A DNA stretch of 64,000 nucleotides from Chimonanthus salicifolius (GCA_013350335.1 CM023539.1:24793043-24857042); one strand, 5' to 3'. Counted from the first letter of the stretch, positions 36,558 through 49,475 are shown. A program made the numbers and translations. The notes: generated by a model not told the origin, from the sequence alone.

Positions 36558-39500
36558 ATTTTTGGTGTGTTTAGTATTACAATAGGTGTTTTCATATTAC
36601 TGCTCCCACGGGTTCCAGTGTTCATCTATATATGTTATCAACCTCACTAATCTCTCTCACACACGCTGTTTTTCTGTGTGTTTGACACCTCATTTAAAGC
36701 CTCATTTAAAGACAAAAACTACGTGGGCAAAGCTAAATTGCATAGGCCAGGAATGATGGCCATAACTTAAAAACTATTCTACCTGAGAGAATATCATCTT
36801 CTCTAAGCTTTTCTTTCTTGTATCTTTCCCTTAAAAAAAGCCACATTATTTTATAATATTACACAATTTGCTATTGAAGCGCAAGTAAAAATCACTTTCA
36901 TTACTGCATGAAAGGGAGTTCGTGGAATTGGAACAAAGACTCTTTACTGCATGAAATTCACTTTCATTTAATCGTAGTGGGTCTAATAGAAAATTGCAAA
37001 TATGGTATTACAAGCTTTATAAAATTATTAAAATTATATTTTTATATTTAAAATTTAATACTTATTTTTCATTCACTTTAGTGTTACATGAGTTAAATAG
37101 AAGATTCAAAGTTATCTATTTTTATTAGATCTTTAAATTTTTATACTTTTAAGTTGTTTCTCTTAATTTTTATATTGAGATTCCACTTGGTCTAATCAGA
37201 TGGATTGATCCGTTGCGAAGGTATAAGGATACATATGAGATTGAAAAACTTAATTAAATGAATAACGCTATGTTTTATAAGCTATCTAAATTTTGATGAT
37301 TAGAAATTACCTTTTACTCTTCAAAATTTTGTACCTTATGTGGACTCTGCCTTTAGACAAATATAATGAGTCACTTGTACATATAAAAGCATAAATATGA
37401 TATTAAAAAATTATTAGCTAGATTGAAATTACATTTCTTAAACTCACTAAATTTTGATCAATTTAGGATGACGGGCAAAGTCGGTTTTAACATGTACTTA
37501 GACTGTCATACTAAGATAAAGTTTAAATCTGGGATTTTAGACTAGATCAAGGATTTCGATGATAGAAATCCAAAGAAAACAAACTCTCATGCCTCTCGAT
37601 TACTCTACAAAAAAGAAAGATGACACTAATATCACCAGGATAATTTTGACTAAGTCGAAATTTACCAAAGAAATTAGATGTTCAATCAAAACCAAAAGAA
37701 TGTGGTATTGTTATTTTGAATTTGATTTACATAATTAATTGAGATCCACAATTAAATGCAATTTAAATAATCACATGCATGATTGAACTTAAATCCGACA
37801 CTAATTCGACTTGACATTTATTGAAACTTCTTAACCCAATTTGCTTGTGGAAGACAAATTGATGCAGACACATCATGGAATAGACTCGATCGAGTAGGTT
37901 GGTTGGACTTCTTGGACATATTTTATTGTGGACATCCTAATCACTCCCCCATCTAATTAGCCCATCATTTTATTGGACTTGGATGCTCAGGACATTGTTG
38001 TGGGCTCCATCCACTTAATGACCCTAAACTCATTCCTAATGACTAAATTACCCAATTAAAGTCCAAACCCATATCCAAAAACCCAAGTCAAACTTTGACC
38101 CATCAAATCCGACCAAAATCCTACGCATTATTCCCATCCCGATGGCGGTCCACTCTCCATTATTCTCTCACTTAAAATGACATGGAGAATCACAAAATAA
38201 GCATTAGACGTACATAGACAAATCACAAACAGCATTAGTCATGTGATTGTAATGGTATGGACAAAAAAAGAAAACACACTAACGTATTGTCTTTTTGGTG
38301 GGTCCATTGTGTCTTTAGAAGTTGCTTTTATTAATATATTTATTTCTTTTCTTGTCTTTATAAGATTAGAATGTGAAACATTAGAGACGTGTGGCGTTTT
38401 AGGATTTTCTTTAGCCTATTTAAATGCTTTAATGTAAGCATTTTAGACAATAGAATAAAAAAAATTGGAAAATTAATTCCATTCTCTCCAAATTCAAATT
38501 TGTGAATTTTGTGAAAAAATTATTCAAGCTTTGCTTGGGACTTTGGTCGTTATCCGAATCTTCAGATCCACCTTCGATCTTTGAAGCAATCTAAGGTTAG
38601 TACCATGAATTAAATTCATCATTGTTTTAGGCTTGAGTTTTGATTATGTGTTTGAAATCACAATTTCTATTATTTCTGATTTAATTACGAAATTTATCTA
38701 AGAGAATTCATTAATCTTAACTCAATATTAAAACTCATTGATGTAATTTGCTAACATCTATATTTGAGAATAATGTTTTAAAAACATGATTGATTCAGTT
38801 GTTGAAAGTTGACATGAGCATCAAACGAGACATTTATTGGATATCAATCAATGTTATCTTTTGCCAATACATACAAAGTAACGGATATCGAATGGGCATG
38901 AAGCCTTGTAAAGAATATAATTGAAGATCAAATGCTTGTGTCCCTTCAAAGTCAAACTAACAGAAGACTGAAGCATCATATTGACTTTGAAGACTCGAAT
39001 GAATGGCCAGTGAAGACCGAAGAAGAAGACGTCAGATTTGAATAACTCAAAGGACTAAAGAAAATGAAGATCAATGTCAAGTCTGTGTCCATTGTGTTTA
39101 GTCATGAGTCTTTAAGTTTTCTATCTGGTAAAGTTACATAAATATAATTCATCATGGCTCAAACCAAACCTAGCAGACCTAGGCTTACCCTAGGGTATTG
39201 CCTTAGAATCCTTACACTTGAAGCTGGATAGAACTTAAATAGGACTTTTAGGATAAGTGGAATTTTCCCTATTTTGGAGAAGTTCTTGTCTTTATCAATT
39301 ATACTCAATATTAGTAAAACATTTATCATTTGATAGAGCATTGAATGAGCTTTCCAGAAACTCCTAGTTCACCCAAATCCGATTTGTAAAGCTCAAGTTA
39401 TGAGCATTTTAACATATGGGTGCAAACAAGACAAACATAGTGATTCTTAAGTAGGATGAAATTTACCTTCACTTGGAGAGAGTATTTGAGGTATTAAATG

Positions 39501-40071
39501 AATTTCAAATTGGTTGACATTTTACGAACAGATAGATCTCTCAAATGTCTTTCCGAAAAGCACAAGAATGCCAAAATTCGAGTATTGTAGATCAAGTTAT
39601 GGTTGTTTCAGAGAGATACAGAATTGCCTGCAAACAATCGACAACAACAATGTAACAATCAACGGTTTGACTAACAGAACGAAATCTTCACTCCCTAGTA
39701 AACAATAGTCGACTATTGGAAGCTAACAGTAGACGGTTAGGGCAAACAACTAGTTTTCAACGGCTCTTTCTTGCTTGATTTGACCTCCAACCATCATATT
39801 CTTCAAATGTGGTGTAAATGCAAGACTTGGGACATTCTTAGGGAAAAAAAAAAAGGAAAAAAAAAAAAGAAGAGAGAAAAGAGGGGAGAAGATAGATACA
39901 AAGGAGAAGACATTAGGATTAAAGCATGAGGACATATTAAAAATCCAATGGAAGAAGATTTGGGCAAATGGCAAAGGGGAAACCCCTCATGATAGGTATT
40001 CTTCAATCAAAGGTAAATCTTTCTCTCCCAATCATATTCCTTGTACTTCAATTGATTTATGAGCTTTTAGA
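36558..40071. other. Unique-looking flank, no clear gene
   Basis: AT-rich sequence between LTR-B and copia 2. No gene is recognisable. On the minus strand CATATATAG lies near 36630, a possible TATA box. A stretch at 38375-38590 (CCTATTTAAATGC, then AATAGAATAAAAAAAATTGG) looks like the promoter/poly(A) part of an LTR or a plant 5' UTR. The stretch 39500-39760 is rich in CAACGGTTTGACTAAC-type phrases, as seen in copia LTRs. These are low-confidence relics. If the inversion is undone, the left end of this region joins 60908, downstream of EC1. Confidence 0.45.
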
Positions 40072-40249
40072 TGTTGGTTGTAGTTTCAGCCATTTGTTTA
40101 TCCAAAAGCAACACAATGTAATATGGAGATGCAAAATGGAGAAGATGAATGGTTAGAGGCTAGAAGCAAAAGTGGGGAGGATTTTTTTTTTTCCTCATTC
40201 CATAGACACCCAACATAATAACAAAACTATCAAGGCATTAATTTTAAGA
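40072..40249 (-). mobile_element. Copia 2, 3' LTR (internally deleted)
   Basis: On the minus strand it starts TCTTAAAATTAATGCC after the polypurine tract AAGGGGGAG (about 40250-40258) and ends CTACAACCAACA. The ends match the 5' LTR pieces at 2942-2965 and 4641-4904. It lacks about 100 bp of the middle. It is followed by TCTAA. Confidence 0.78.
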
Positions 40250-40254
40250 CTCCC

Positions 40255-40955
40255 CCTTAATGCCTTGTGGTTGATGATCACCCAATATTTCTTTAAGACA
40301 CTGAAACTTATCTTTTGGAAGTGCTTTGGTGAAGATATTTGCCAATTGGTTTTTAGTTTTGCAATACTTGACTTGCATCTCATCAGTTTCCACGGCCTCT
40401 CTGATGAAGTGATGCTTGATGGAAATATGCTTTGCTATGGTAAATGGGATTCTTTGTCATTACAATGGCCGATTTGTTGTCACAAAGGATTCGAGTAGAT
40501 TCTTCTTGTTTTTCACCAAAATCTTCTCAGATTCATCTTAGCCATATAGCTTCAGAAGTTGCCAATGATGCCGAAATATATTCAACCTCGGTAGTGGATT
40601 GTGCCACGATTTGTTGTTTCTTAGATGCCCATGAAAATACGGCAGAACCAAGAGAGAATGTATATCTGGAAGTTCTTCTCATGTCATCAACACAACCGCC
40701 CCAATCACTATCACAGAACCCGAGCAATCTTGTCTCAACATTTTTTTCATACAAAATCCCAAAATCAAGTGCGCCTTGTATGTATCTAAGCACTCTTTTA
40801 GCAGCCCCAAAATGAATTTGACTTGGCTTGTGCATAAACCGAGACAATAAACTTGTAGCAAACATGATGCTCGGTCTTGTTGCGGTCAAATATAACAAGC
40901 TTCCAACTAAGCTTCTATAGAGAGATGCATCAACTTCTTTGCTTCCATCTTCTTT
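40255..40955 (-). pseudogene. Copia 2 RNase H and end of pol
   Basis: Minus strand. The first segment (40533-40898) has LYLTATRPSIMFATSLLSRF, RVLRYIQGALDFGILYE, GFCDSDWGGCVDDMRRTSRY and VAQSTTEVEYISASLATSEA, the standard copia RNase H order with the catalytic-type Asp and Glu. The rest (ILCDNKSAI, KHISIKHHFIREAV, IFTKALPKDKF) runs in broken frames to about 40260, just before the polypurine tract. The frame upstream is cut at 40955 by a solo LTR and continues at 44732. Confidence 0.88.
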
Positions 40956-41329
40956 TGTAATACCCTAGATTTTCAGTTTATCAATATTTACGTAATTGCC
41001 ATTGAAAGGGTGAAATAATGGTTATGAACCTTAGATGGGTAAGGTGTTGGGCAATTGCCTAATTAAGACCCAATATTCATGTTATAAGGATCAATTCAAG
41101 TAAATGGGTAATGTGCATCTAATTGAGTCAAGGTGGTTATTTGGGTCAAAAGACCCATTTGGGATCCAATGGGTCATATTTGACTTGATTGACCATTAGG
41201 TGAGCTCAAGCCTAATTGGGTTAAGTTGAATTAAATGATTGAGTTTGGATTGAGTTGAATTAAATGATTGAGTTTGGATTGAGTTGAATTAAATGGTTGA
41301 GTTGAGTAATGTAAGTGAAATGTGAAAGA

Positions 41330-42066
41330 GAAGGTTTGTTGTTTCAAACCCCAAAAACATGGGGTACACGTTGGATGCATGGGAGGTCATCTCATGCATG
41401 AAACTCTTAGATAAACAATAAATGTAAGTGGCGTTTTTGTGGGAGTTACATATGGGGAGAGGTTGTATTTCAAATTCAAAATAATATACACGTTGTATTG
41501 CATGAGAGTTTATTCTATGCATGGGACTTCAAATGGAGAGTCAATGGGAAAGATGGTTTGGCACATGGGAGTTTCATTTCAAAGATGAAACCCCCACATG
41601 AAGATTTAAATGAAAAGTGGAGGAGTTCTTATTTCAAATTCAAATCCAAATAAGAATTAAAGGGGAGCTTGGATGGTTGGGTGGTCCAAGGACTAAGACA
41701 AAACCGTTGGGCTCAAGGAGTTTCATCTCATGGATGAAACTCCCACATGGGCAACTAATGAAGAGTGGCGGTTACACAAGGCCAACTAAGGCTAGCCAGT
41801 TGTAGCCTTTCGGGAGTTTCATTTCAATATGAAACTCTCACATGGAACGGTAATGAGAGAAGGATAATGGGAGGAAAGTATACACCAAGATAATCTTTGG
41901 AAGCCGTTGGGTGCCTTGGGAGTTTCATCTCAAGGATGAAGCCCCCAAGGGAGGCATTAAGGAATGGAGTTACAAATGGATTCACACATGCAGAAGGTTG
42001 TACCAAGGCAGCCTAAGAGCCAAAACCGTTGGAAGGGTTTCATCTCAAGGATGAAACACCCAAATG
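41330..42066. repeat. Second hairpin family (GTTTCATCTCA...GATGAAAC), ~5-8 copies
   Basis: Clear units lie at about 41569, 41716, 41811, 41918 and 42031. The typical form is GGGAGTTTCATCTCAAGGAT, then GAAACTCCCACATGG. Weaker relatives occur at about 41335, 41378 and 41508. The arms are unrelated to the GGTTCGGCCAT family, but arm length (about 10-14 bp), short loop and irregular spacing are similar. It lies upstream of the donor-like site, in what should be U3 or early leader. Confidence 0.85.
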
Positions 42067-42551
42067 GAATAATTGAAGAGATGAATGGGGAGGGGAGTTA
42101 CAAGTGGTGCCATCAAAAGACACCACCATGGGCTGAATTTCATTAACCAAAGGATTTTTCATTTTCACTCTCTCTCTCTCTCCCTCCCTTGGCCGTTTTT
42201 CACCTCTCAAGACAAAGAGCCTTGGCTGGTTGTCTCTCACACAAATCATTCCTTGGCCGATCACTCCACCAAGACAAAGTGGACTTAGAGCAAAGGAGTT
42301 TGCATCTCAAGGTTTTATCACTCTCATCCAAGGCCAAGTTTCTCTCTCTCTCTCTCTCTCTCTCAAATCAATACCTTGGCCGAACAACTTCAAGGAGTTT
42401 CCAGCAAGATTAGGCTCGGCTAAAGATCAAGAAGGGAGGAAGGGAGGACTAAGGAAGGAGAGGATCAAGAACGAGTGAAAGAACTAGGAGGAGTCGCTGG
42501 TTTTGGTAAGTGCTCAATAAGCACTTGTTAAATAAAATGGTTAAGGAAGCA

Positions 42552-43590
42552 TGATCCGGCCATTGTATGGCCGAACCTATCAAGGGTTTAAATCATAGAT
42601 AATGATGTTTAAAAAGGGAAGAACATGGATCATAGGGTTCGGCCACTTTGTATGGCCGAACCCCACGAAAAGATTTGGTTATTTTTATGGGTCTTTGAGA
42701 GATAAAAACCATACAATGTTATGAAGGTTTTAAAGCTTGTTTTAAATGGAGATAAGGTTAAGGCTATGGGTCAGCCATTGCATGGCTGAACCATAATGTT
42801 ATTATGGCTAAGATGTTGAGCATAAACTATATATAATTATTTGGATGTTTGAAACAAGAAAAACCATGGAATATGATGATATTCTAAAGGAATGTAAAAT
42901 GGATCAAAATGATGTAGGAAGGACCCAAGGATGAACCATAGGGTTCGGCCATGTTGTATGGTCGAACCCCATGGTAAGTGTTAAGGAAGTTGGTGGGTCT
43001 AAAAAGGATTTTTAGAAGGAAGATAATGGACCATAGGGTTCGGCCATTTAGTATGGCTGAACCCCATGGAAGAATATTGTTATGTTTAATAGTTATGGAT
43101 GTCAAATTTAATTGACTTTGAAGTGGTAAATGACGATTCAAAAAGAGGAATCTAATATGTCTAAATGAATGGAGGGATCAATTAAGGTTTCTATGTTATG
43201 CAATGGAGAAATTGAAAACCATATGGTTCGGCCATATGTATGGCCGATCCCCATGAACCAACTTTATGGGTCATTTGGAGAGTTAAATGTGATGGGAAAT
43301 ATTTTATATATTTGAAGTATTGACAAGGTGAGATGGCTGATTTAAAAGAGTGGGTTTTATGAATCAAGAATGGCAAGGTTTGGATTTATTTTGAAAGATC
43401 AAAACGTTGAAAGAGAGACCAAAACCTAGATGGTGAGGTTCGGCCATGTTGTATGGCCGAACCCCACTAATGGATTTTGGTGGACAAAGGGCTAAGTTAT
43501 TAGCAAAGTGATGTTTTCGTTAATAAATAAAAGTAAGGGCCAAATTCAAGAAGGTGAGGTTCGGCCATAGTGTATGGCCGAACCCCACAA
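42552..43590. repeat. Hairpin array, ~8 copies, with a paired change
   Basis: Units lie at about 42552, 42630, 42766, 42937, 43030, 43220, 43435 and 43556. The copy at 42766-42794 has GTCAGCCAT on one arm and ATGGCTGAAC on the other: a G-to-A change on the left is matched by C-to-T on the right, so the stem is kept. Confidence 0.88.
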
Positions 43591-44731
43591 GGATGGCTGT
43601 TGGGTCTTAGACTTAATTAGAAACCAAATGAGATATGTGTTTGACTTATTGACATGTAATAATGTGACGAAACTTCTTAAACAGTGCGCAATCGTGAGCG
43701 AGTGACGGTTTAAGAAGAGCAGACATTTTAAGTGACCTTTGGTAGGATTCTACCTTATTGAAACATGGATATGTATATGGTTTTATTTTATTTGCTGGTT
43801 TATGTTGCAATTTATATTATGTTTCAAAAGTGAGGTTTTTAATGCTACGGTATTTACATTACATAGCATATGGACATGTACATCTCATGCATGGCATGGG
43901 AGGGGAATTTGTAACCGGAGGACACGCTCCGTCAGGGACGTCCGTAAGGCAATCGTGGGAAGACCTTGATGTGGATTATGCCATCAAGTAGAATCCGGAG
44001 GCCACACTCCGTTGGGGCGTCCGAAAGACCACTGTGGGGATACCTTGATGAGGAGAATTCCATCAAGAGGTTACACGTATGTGATGGGTGGGACTCATTG
44101 CATAGACATATGGCATGGCATGATTTTATATGTTTTTGATGATATATTATTATACATGTTTTTGTGATACTAACCCATGTGTTAGCCCTACCTAGAATTC
44201 TTACTGGGCAGTGTTATTCTAACGCCCTACTTCTACCCTAGTGAATGATATAGGAAAGGAAGGGATCGAGGATCGTGAAAGGAGCCAAGCATAGAAGCTT
44301 GGATATGGGATTGGACTTTTATTATTGATATTTTGATAAGTTTACATGGACATGTAATTTGAAGTAGTTAGATGTTGGCATGTAATAACTTAGTTAATAT
44401 TTGCTATGGTTTGGAATGGTTGGATTGAATGATTAAGTTAAGATAACTTTGGATAAATGACTATGTACTTTGCTATCTAATAAAATGGAGTAGATTTAGG
44501 TTCCATTATAATCCGCAGTTAGATTAAGTAATATTCCGCAAAGATTATACTTTACTATGTGAGAACCATTCTCATGGACTTAGTCCTATGCTCACATAGG
44601 TTTGGCCAGTTAAGGGTCGGACTTTAGAAGTCCGGACTTAACTCGCGTCGTGACACTCCGCTCTTATCACTTATTCATTTATTTAAAAAAAAATAGACTC
44701 TGATTTCGTGTGAAAAGGGCAGGGTGTTACA

Positions 44732-45510
44732 TCTTCTCCCAATTTTTCATTCACAACCAAAGTAGTAGCCACCGATTTCAATTCCCCATTTTAATTTTTC
44801 AAGGAGAGTTTTTGCATACTTCTTTTGGCCAACAAAAACACATCTTCATTTTGACAAATTTCAATGTCCAAGAAGTAATGTAAGAGTCCCATATCACTCA
44901 TTTCATATTTTCTCATCATCTCTCCTTTAAATTCTTTAATAATTTTTTCATCACTACCAATAAACACCAAATCATCAACATGAAAAGAAACAATAAGAAT
45001 ACCGGTTTTACCTTGTGTCTTGATGTATAAAGTTGGCTCACTCTTGCTTCTTTGAAAACCTTTTTCATTGAAGTAAGCATCAATGTCACTATACCATGCC
45101 TGTGGTGCTTGGTTTAGGCCATACAATGCCTTCTTCAACTTGAACACTTTTTGTTCTTCAACTCTTGCAACAAAGCCTTGAGGTTGTTCAACATATACTT
45201 CTTCATTCAATACACCATTCAAGAATTTTGATTTCACATCTAGTTGATATAAAGACCAACCTTTTTGAGCCACCAAGGCAATGAGAGCTCTAATTGTGTC
45301 ATGCCGAGCATCCGGTGCAAATGTTTCAAGGAAATCAATTCCGGTTTGTTGAGACTTGCCCTTTTGCAACAAGTCTTGCTTTGTTTCTTTGAATAGAACC
45401 ATCCGGTTGAATTTTGTTTTGAAGATCCACTTCACACCAATGACTTCTTTGTCTTTTGGCCTCTCCACCAACTCCCAGTTCTTCTCAATCACATAAATTT
45501 CTTCGTCCAT
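44732..45510 (-). pseudogene. Copia 2 reverse transcriptase
   Basis: Minus strand, 45510 downward. The region encodes WELVERPKDKEVIGVKWIFK, GIDFLETFAPDARHDTIRAL, YQLDVKSKFLNGVLNEEVYV, FKLKKALYGLNQAPQAWY and KYEMSDMGLLHYFLDIEI, all in copia order. The catalytic box is HVDDLVFIG (usually YVDD). It runs to the junction with the solo LTR at 44732. A stop near 44791 follows KRSMQKLSLKN. The upstream linker (45511-45880) is in broken frames. Confidence 0.9.
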
Positions 45511-45884
45511 AGCATTCTTTTAAGCTTCTTCTTTATTGCCTCTTCAATAGTCTCTGGTTCAACAACACAAAAATTACAACTTGCTTAAATATCACTAAGA
45601 CTTCTCATTCGTTTTGGATTTGAACTTGGAGATGAGGAACTTGAGCTTGATGTAGAAGTTGGCGAAGATTGTGAACTAGCAATTGTAGTCATTTGTTGAT
45701 GGGCATCATGAACAAATTCACCTTCATTTTTTCAACCTCCAATTCTTCATTGAGAGCAATAACCTGGCCTTGATCTTTCTTCTCTTTCCAATCCCAAGAA
45801 GCCTTCTCATTGAAGAAAACATCTCTACTAATGATCACTTTGTTTTTCTTCAAATGAAATAGTCTATAGTCCTTTGTTTTTTAG

Positions 45885-46971
45885 CTATAACCCACGAAGA
45901 TGCACTTCACTATTTTCATCAAGCTTGTGTCTCACTTCTTTTGGAACATGGGCAAAGCAAATGCAACCAAATATCTTCAAGTGATTCACGAATGGTTTTC
46001 TTCCACTCCAAGATTCAAATGGAGTTTGATTCTCTATGGCTTTTGTTGGACATCTATTAATAGACCTCCGTGTACACCGCTTCAGCCCAAAAGGACATAG
46101 GCATTCCTTTCTCATGAAGCATTGATTTTGCCATCTCAACAATAGTTCTATTCTTCTTCTTCTTCTTCCACTCCATTTTGTTGTGGAGTGTACCCAACGG
46201 TCAATTGCCTATCCAACCCAATATCTTCACAAAATGTATCAAATTCTTTGGAATTGTATTCACCACCTCAATCACTTAAAATTTTCAAGAGGTGTCCACT
46301 TTGCATTTCAACAAGATTTTGAATTTTTTTGAAACTAATGAAAACATCGGATTTTTGTCTCAAAAAATACACACATGTCATTCTTGTAAAATCATCTACA
46401 AAATAATAAAATACTTGTTACCTGTATGATTTAAGGTTCTCATTAGTCCACATACATCGGTATGAACAAGCTCCAATGGTGCTTTAGCTCTCCATGCTTT
46501 GTCTTTTGGAAATGACTCCCAAAGATGTTTTCCAAGTGCACAACCTTCACAAACTTCCTTCACTTCTTGTATAATCGGTAACCCATACACCATGTTCTTT
46601 TGTCGGAGATTTTTTAAACTTTGAAAATTTAAGTGACCAAATCTTCTATGCCAAAGCCATGACTCATCAAGTAAATCCATCTTCAAAGCCACATTTTTTG
46701 GATAACGAAAAGTAAGTGGGAAATTTATATTCTTCTCCATCTTGATTCTTGTCACAACTTGCCTTCTATCTCTTTTGTCAATGATCTTGTAAGAGTTGTC
46801 TTCAAAGTGAACAAAATATCTATGCTCCACAAGTTCTCCAACACTCAACAAATTTTGCTCCAAGTCCGGAACTAGCAACACTTCTTGGATATATTTTGTC
46901 CCATTCTTTGTCTTTATAGCAATAGTACCCTTTCCCTTTGCTTGGACTAAGGCACCATTTCTCATTCTCAC
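45885..46971 (-). pseudogene. Copia 2 integrase
   Basis: Minus strand. The segment 46396-46971 encodes the stretch after protease (VLLVPDLEQNLLSVGELVE), the gag-pre-integrase/HHCC zinc region (DESWLWHRRFGHLNFQSLKN, CEGCALGK) and the first catalytic region (ELVHTDVCGL). The integrase core lies in broken frames between 46390 and 46150. The segment 45885-46142 holds the C-terminal side (SWSGRKPFVNHLKIFGCICF). Stops and shifts separate the pieces. Confidence 0.85.
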
Positions 46972-47868
46972 TTGGGAACTTTAGGAAGTATCCATTTCTA
47001 CAAAAATACTTTTTATCTCCGTCATGTGATTACTACAACTGCTATAAATGAACCACACGTTGTTTCTTTGTTCCAATGCCATTTGACAAGCATAGAATGT
47101 ATTTACATCACCTTCTTGCTCTTCAAAGAAATTGGCTTGTTGATTTTTCTTGAATCGACAATATTTTTTAACATGCCCAAATTTCTTGCAATTGTGACAT
47201 TGGGGTTTTCAACGAAACCAGCAATCTTTGTCAACATGACTGATTCCTTTTACAAATATTGTGTTTTTGTTGAATGGCCTCTACATTTCCTCTCCTTTCA
47301 AAATTAGTTCTACCTATTCCTCTTGCATTTCTTTCTCTTTCATGTCTTCCACTCCTTGAAGATTCACTTTTGTATTGATCAAAATTTGATAGTTCCTTTG
47401 CTTGGTTTTTTGAACTAACATTAAGCTTGGATTGAAAAGAACTTTCAATTGACTTTTCAGAGTGCCTACTCAATCTTTTGCTCAAATGTTTTAATGGAAC
47501 CCATCAATTCTTCAACACCAATGAGGAAGTATCCTTAGTCTCCTCAATAATGCCAACAATGGAGTCATATTTTTTGGGCAAACTAATTAGTATTTTTTCC
47601 ACTATTCTTTGATCGGTAATTTCTTCTCCATAAATTTCGTTGATTAACCATCTCCACAAGTCTAGAAAAATAATCATTCAAGCTTCACTTTCTTTCATTT
47701 TTGCATTTTCAAAATCCCTTCTAAGAGATTGAAGTTTAATGGCTCTTACCTTCAAAGCACCCCTATACTCCTTTTCTAGAATGTCCCATGCCTCCTTAGA
47801 TTTTGTGGCATTGATGATTCTTGGGAAGATTTTGTTGTAAACTTTTGTTGAATCATATAGAGGCCTTT
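46972..47868 (-). pseudogene. Copia 2 gag (C-terminal part) and protease
   Basis: Minus strand. From 47868 gag resumes (IFPRIINATKSKEAWDILEK, LKVRAIKLQSLRRDFE) after the copia 1 insertion, with a one-base shift near 47840. The basic tail (47231-47485) is rich in Ser/Arg. A zinc knuckle, CHNCKKFGHVKKYC, lies near 47165-47205. The protease site, normally WFLDSGCSNHMTG, reads WFIYSSCSNHMTE near 47020-47055, so the catalytic Asp and the Gly are both lost. It is inactive. Confidence 0.82.
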
Positions 47869-49475
47869 TGAAATTCCTTTGGGTGCTATAGCAATATTGA
47901 TCCTAGAAGGGGGTGAATAGGTCAATCCAAATTCATTGGTCCTTTTTAAAATTCCTTGATTGATTAGTATTTATGCAGTGGATATTGCAATATAGTTTTT
48001 GTGTGTTAGCATCAATGATTACAAATTAACATGATACAATAGCTTTAACACTATTAGATCAAGGACACAAGATTTATAGTGGTTAGATTAGCCAACCTAC
48101 ATCTACTGTTAGGATTAACTCAACCTTGAGCTATCCCCAAATTCACTAAGTGGGGACTTGCACCCTCACAATTAGAGTAGGAATTCTATCTCACTCAATT
48201 GGATGAGAATTCCACCCACCACATGTGCTAGAGACTACACTTTAGATTTTTTATATTAGTTCCAGAGCTAAGCCTTCTTAATCCACTTTCAGGGTAAAGG
48301 TTTTAAAACAAAATTAAAACCAAGAAGCACTTTTCTTGTAGCTCTTTCTCGAAGATGTGTGCTTCTCAAACTTCCACCCAATGTGTGCCAGAGTTTCAGG
48401 GTGACTAGGAAACTGATTCTGTCCTATTTTGATTATTTTCTTTTCTCCTCTCTTTCTCTCTTTCACTAACTCAATCAAAGATTGGTTATATATGATTCTC
48501 AGGTGTAGGCCCAAGATATTTGATCATTCCTTAGAGTGTGTGAATTTTGTCAGTTCAGGGAAGATGATTAAATGATCACATAACTCTCATATTTATAGAG
48601 GATTCAACACAATTTTTCAAACTGTCCAGTACCGACAGGTCGGTGGCACCAATGGGTCGGGTTCATATTTATTTCCATTCAACCACCCGACCGTTGCACA
48701 TTAAATGCACTCCCAACGGTACAATTACATCCTGGTCGACAGGTCGGTGTCACCGATGGGTCGACAGTCATGGCACTGAGAGGTCGGTCCATACGAGGGT
48801 CTCAATCTGGAGCAATACCATGCAGACAGACTTTCATGTCTTGAAATTTGTCCTGCCCAGAATGACCTGCCGTCCCTTTACTGAGGGGTCGGTCTTGGTA
48901 CTCTCGATCGGTCTTGAAATATCGAGATATCTATTTTCTCGAGAGCCCACTTAAGTTCAAAGACCACAACTCATAAGTTTTTCATCGACGAGTCGTTGAC
49001 CACGAAGGGTTGTTAAGTTCATCACCGAGGGGTCGGTGCATACGAGACTCTCGAAGAGAGGCATATGCCAGAATGACAGTTCAATGTTCCAGAACCTTTG
49101 TCAATCTGTCTGACCAGTCTTTGACCACAATGGGTCAATCCTGTCTCCACCGAGGGTCGGTGAGAATGACTGGTCAAGCTGACAAGTGAACTTAATTCAT
49201 ATTTCCAAGTTCGCTTCCAATTCACTGTCAAGCTTCCTCTCTAGGTTTTTTATGATTTTACCATTTGTTCAACTAAGCCTAGGAATGGTCCTCCTAAGGT
49301 GTGGGTACCACTTAAAGTTATCTATGGCCAAATACCTGTTTTTTTATTGCTGTAACGATAAGCTTTAGTCCGATGGAGTATGATCTTCACTTTTGATCAC
49401 CATGAGTAGCAAGTGGTTCTTCCCGAGTTGTGGAATTGACAAACATAGGGACTCAGCAAAGCTGGGGCACTAACA
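47869..49475 (-). mobile_element. Copia 1, 3' LTR
   Basis: On the minus strand it starts TGTTAGTGCCCCAGCTTTG, directly after the polypurine tract, and ends CCAAAGGAATTTCA. It is the partner of 5387-7031. It contains the palindromic phrases ACCGACAGGTCGGT (48631-48644) and GTCGACAGGTCGGTGTCACC (from 48734), in matching positions to those of the partner. Confidence 0.88.

Larger units (their letters stand above)
40956..44731 (+). mobile_element. Divergent Tekay-type solo LTR inside copia 2 pol
   Basis: It starts TGTAATACCCTAGATTTTCAG and ends CAGGGTGTTACA. The flanks are TCTTT (40951-40955) and TCTTC (44732-44736), a 4/5 TSD, and the copia frame continues across (NEKLGEE on one side, DGSKEVDASLYRS on the other). 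At 3.78 kb it is longer than its relatives because its 5' part contains an extra hairpin family (41330-42066). It shares the 3' blocks, including the donor-like GGTAAGTG at 42506, the GGTTCGGCCA array and the CTCCGTCAGGGACGTCC modules. Confidence 0.9.
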
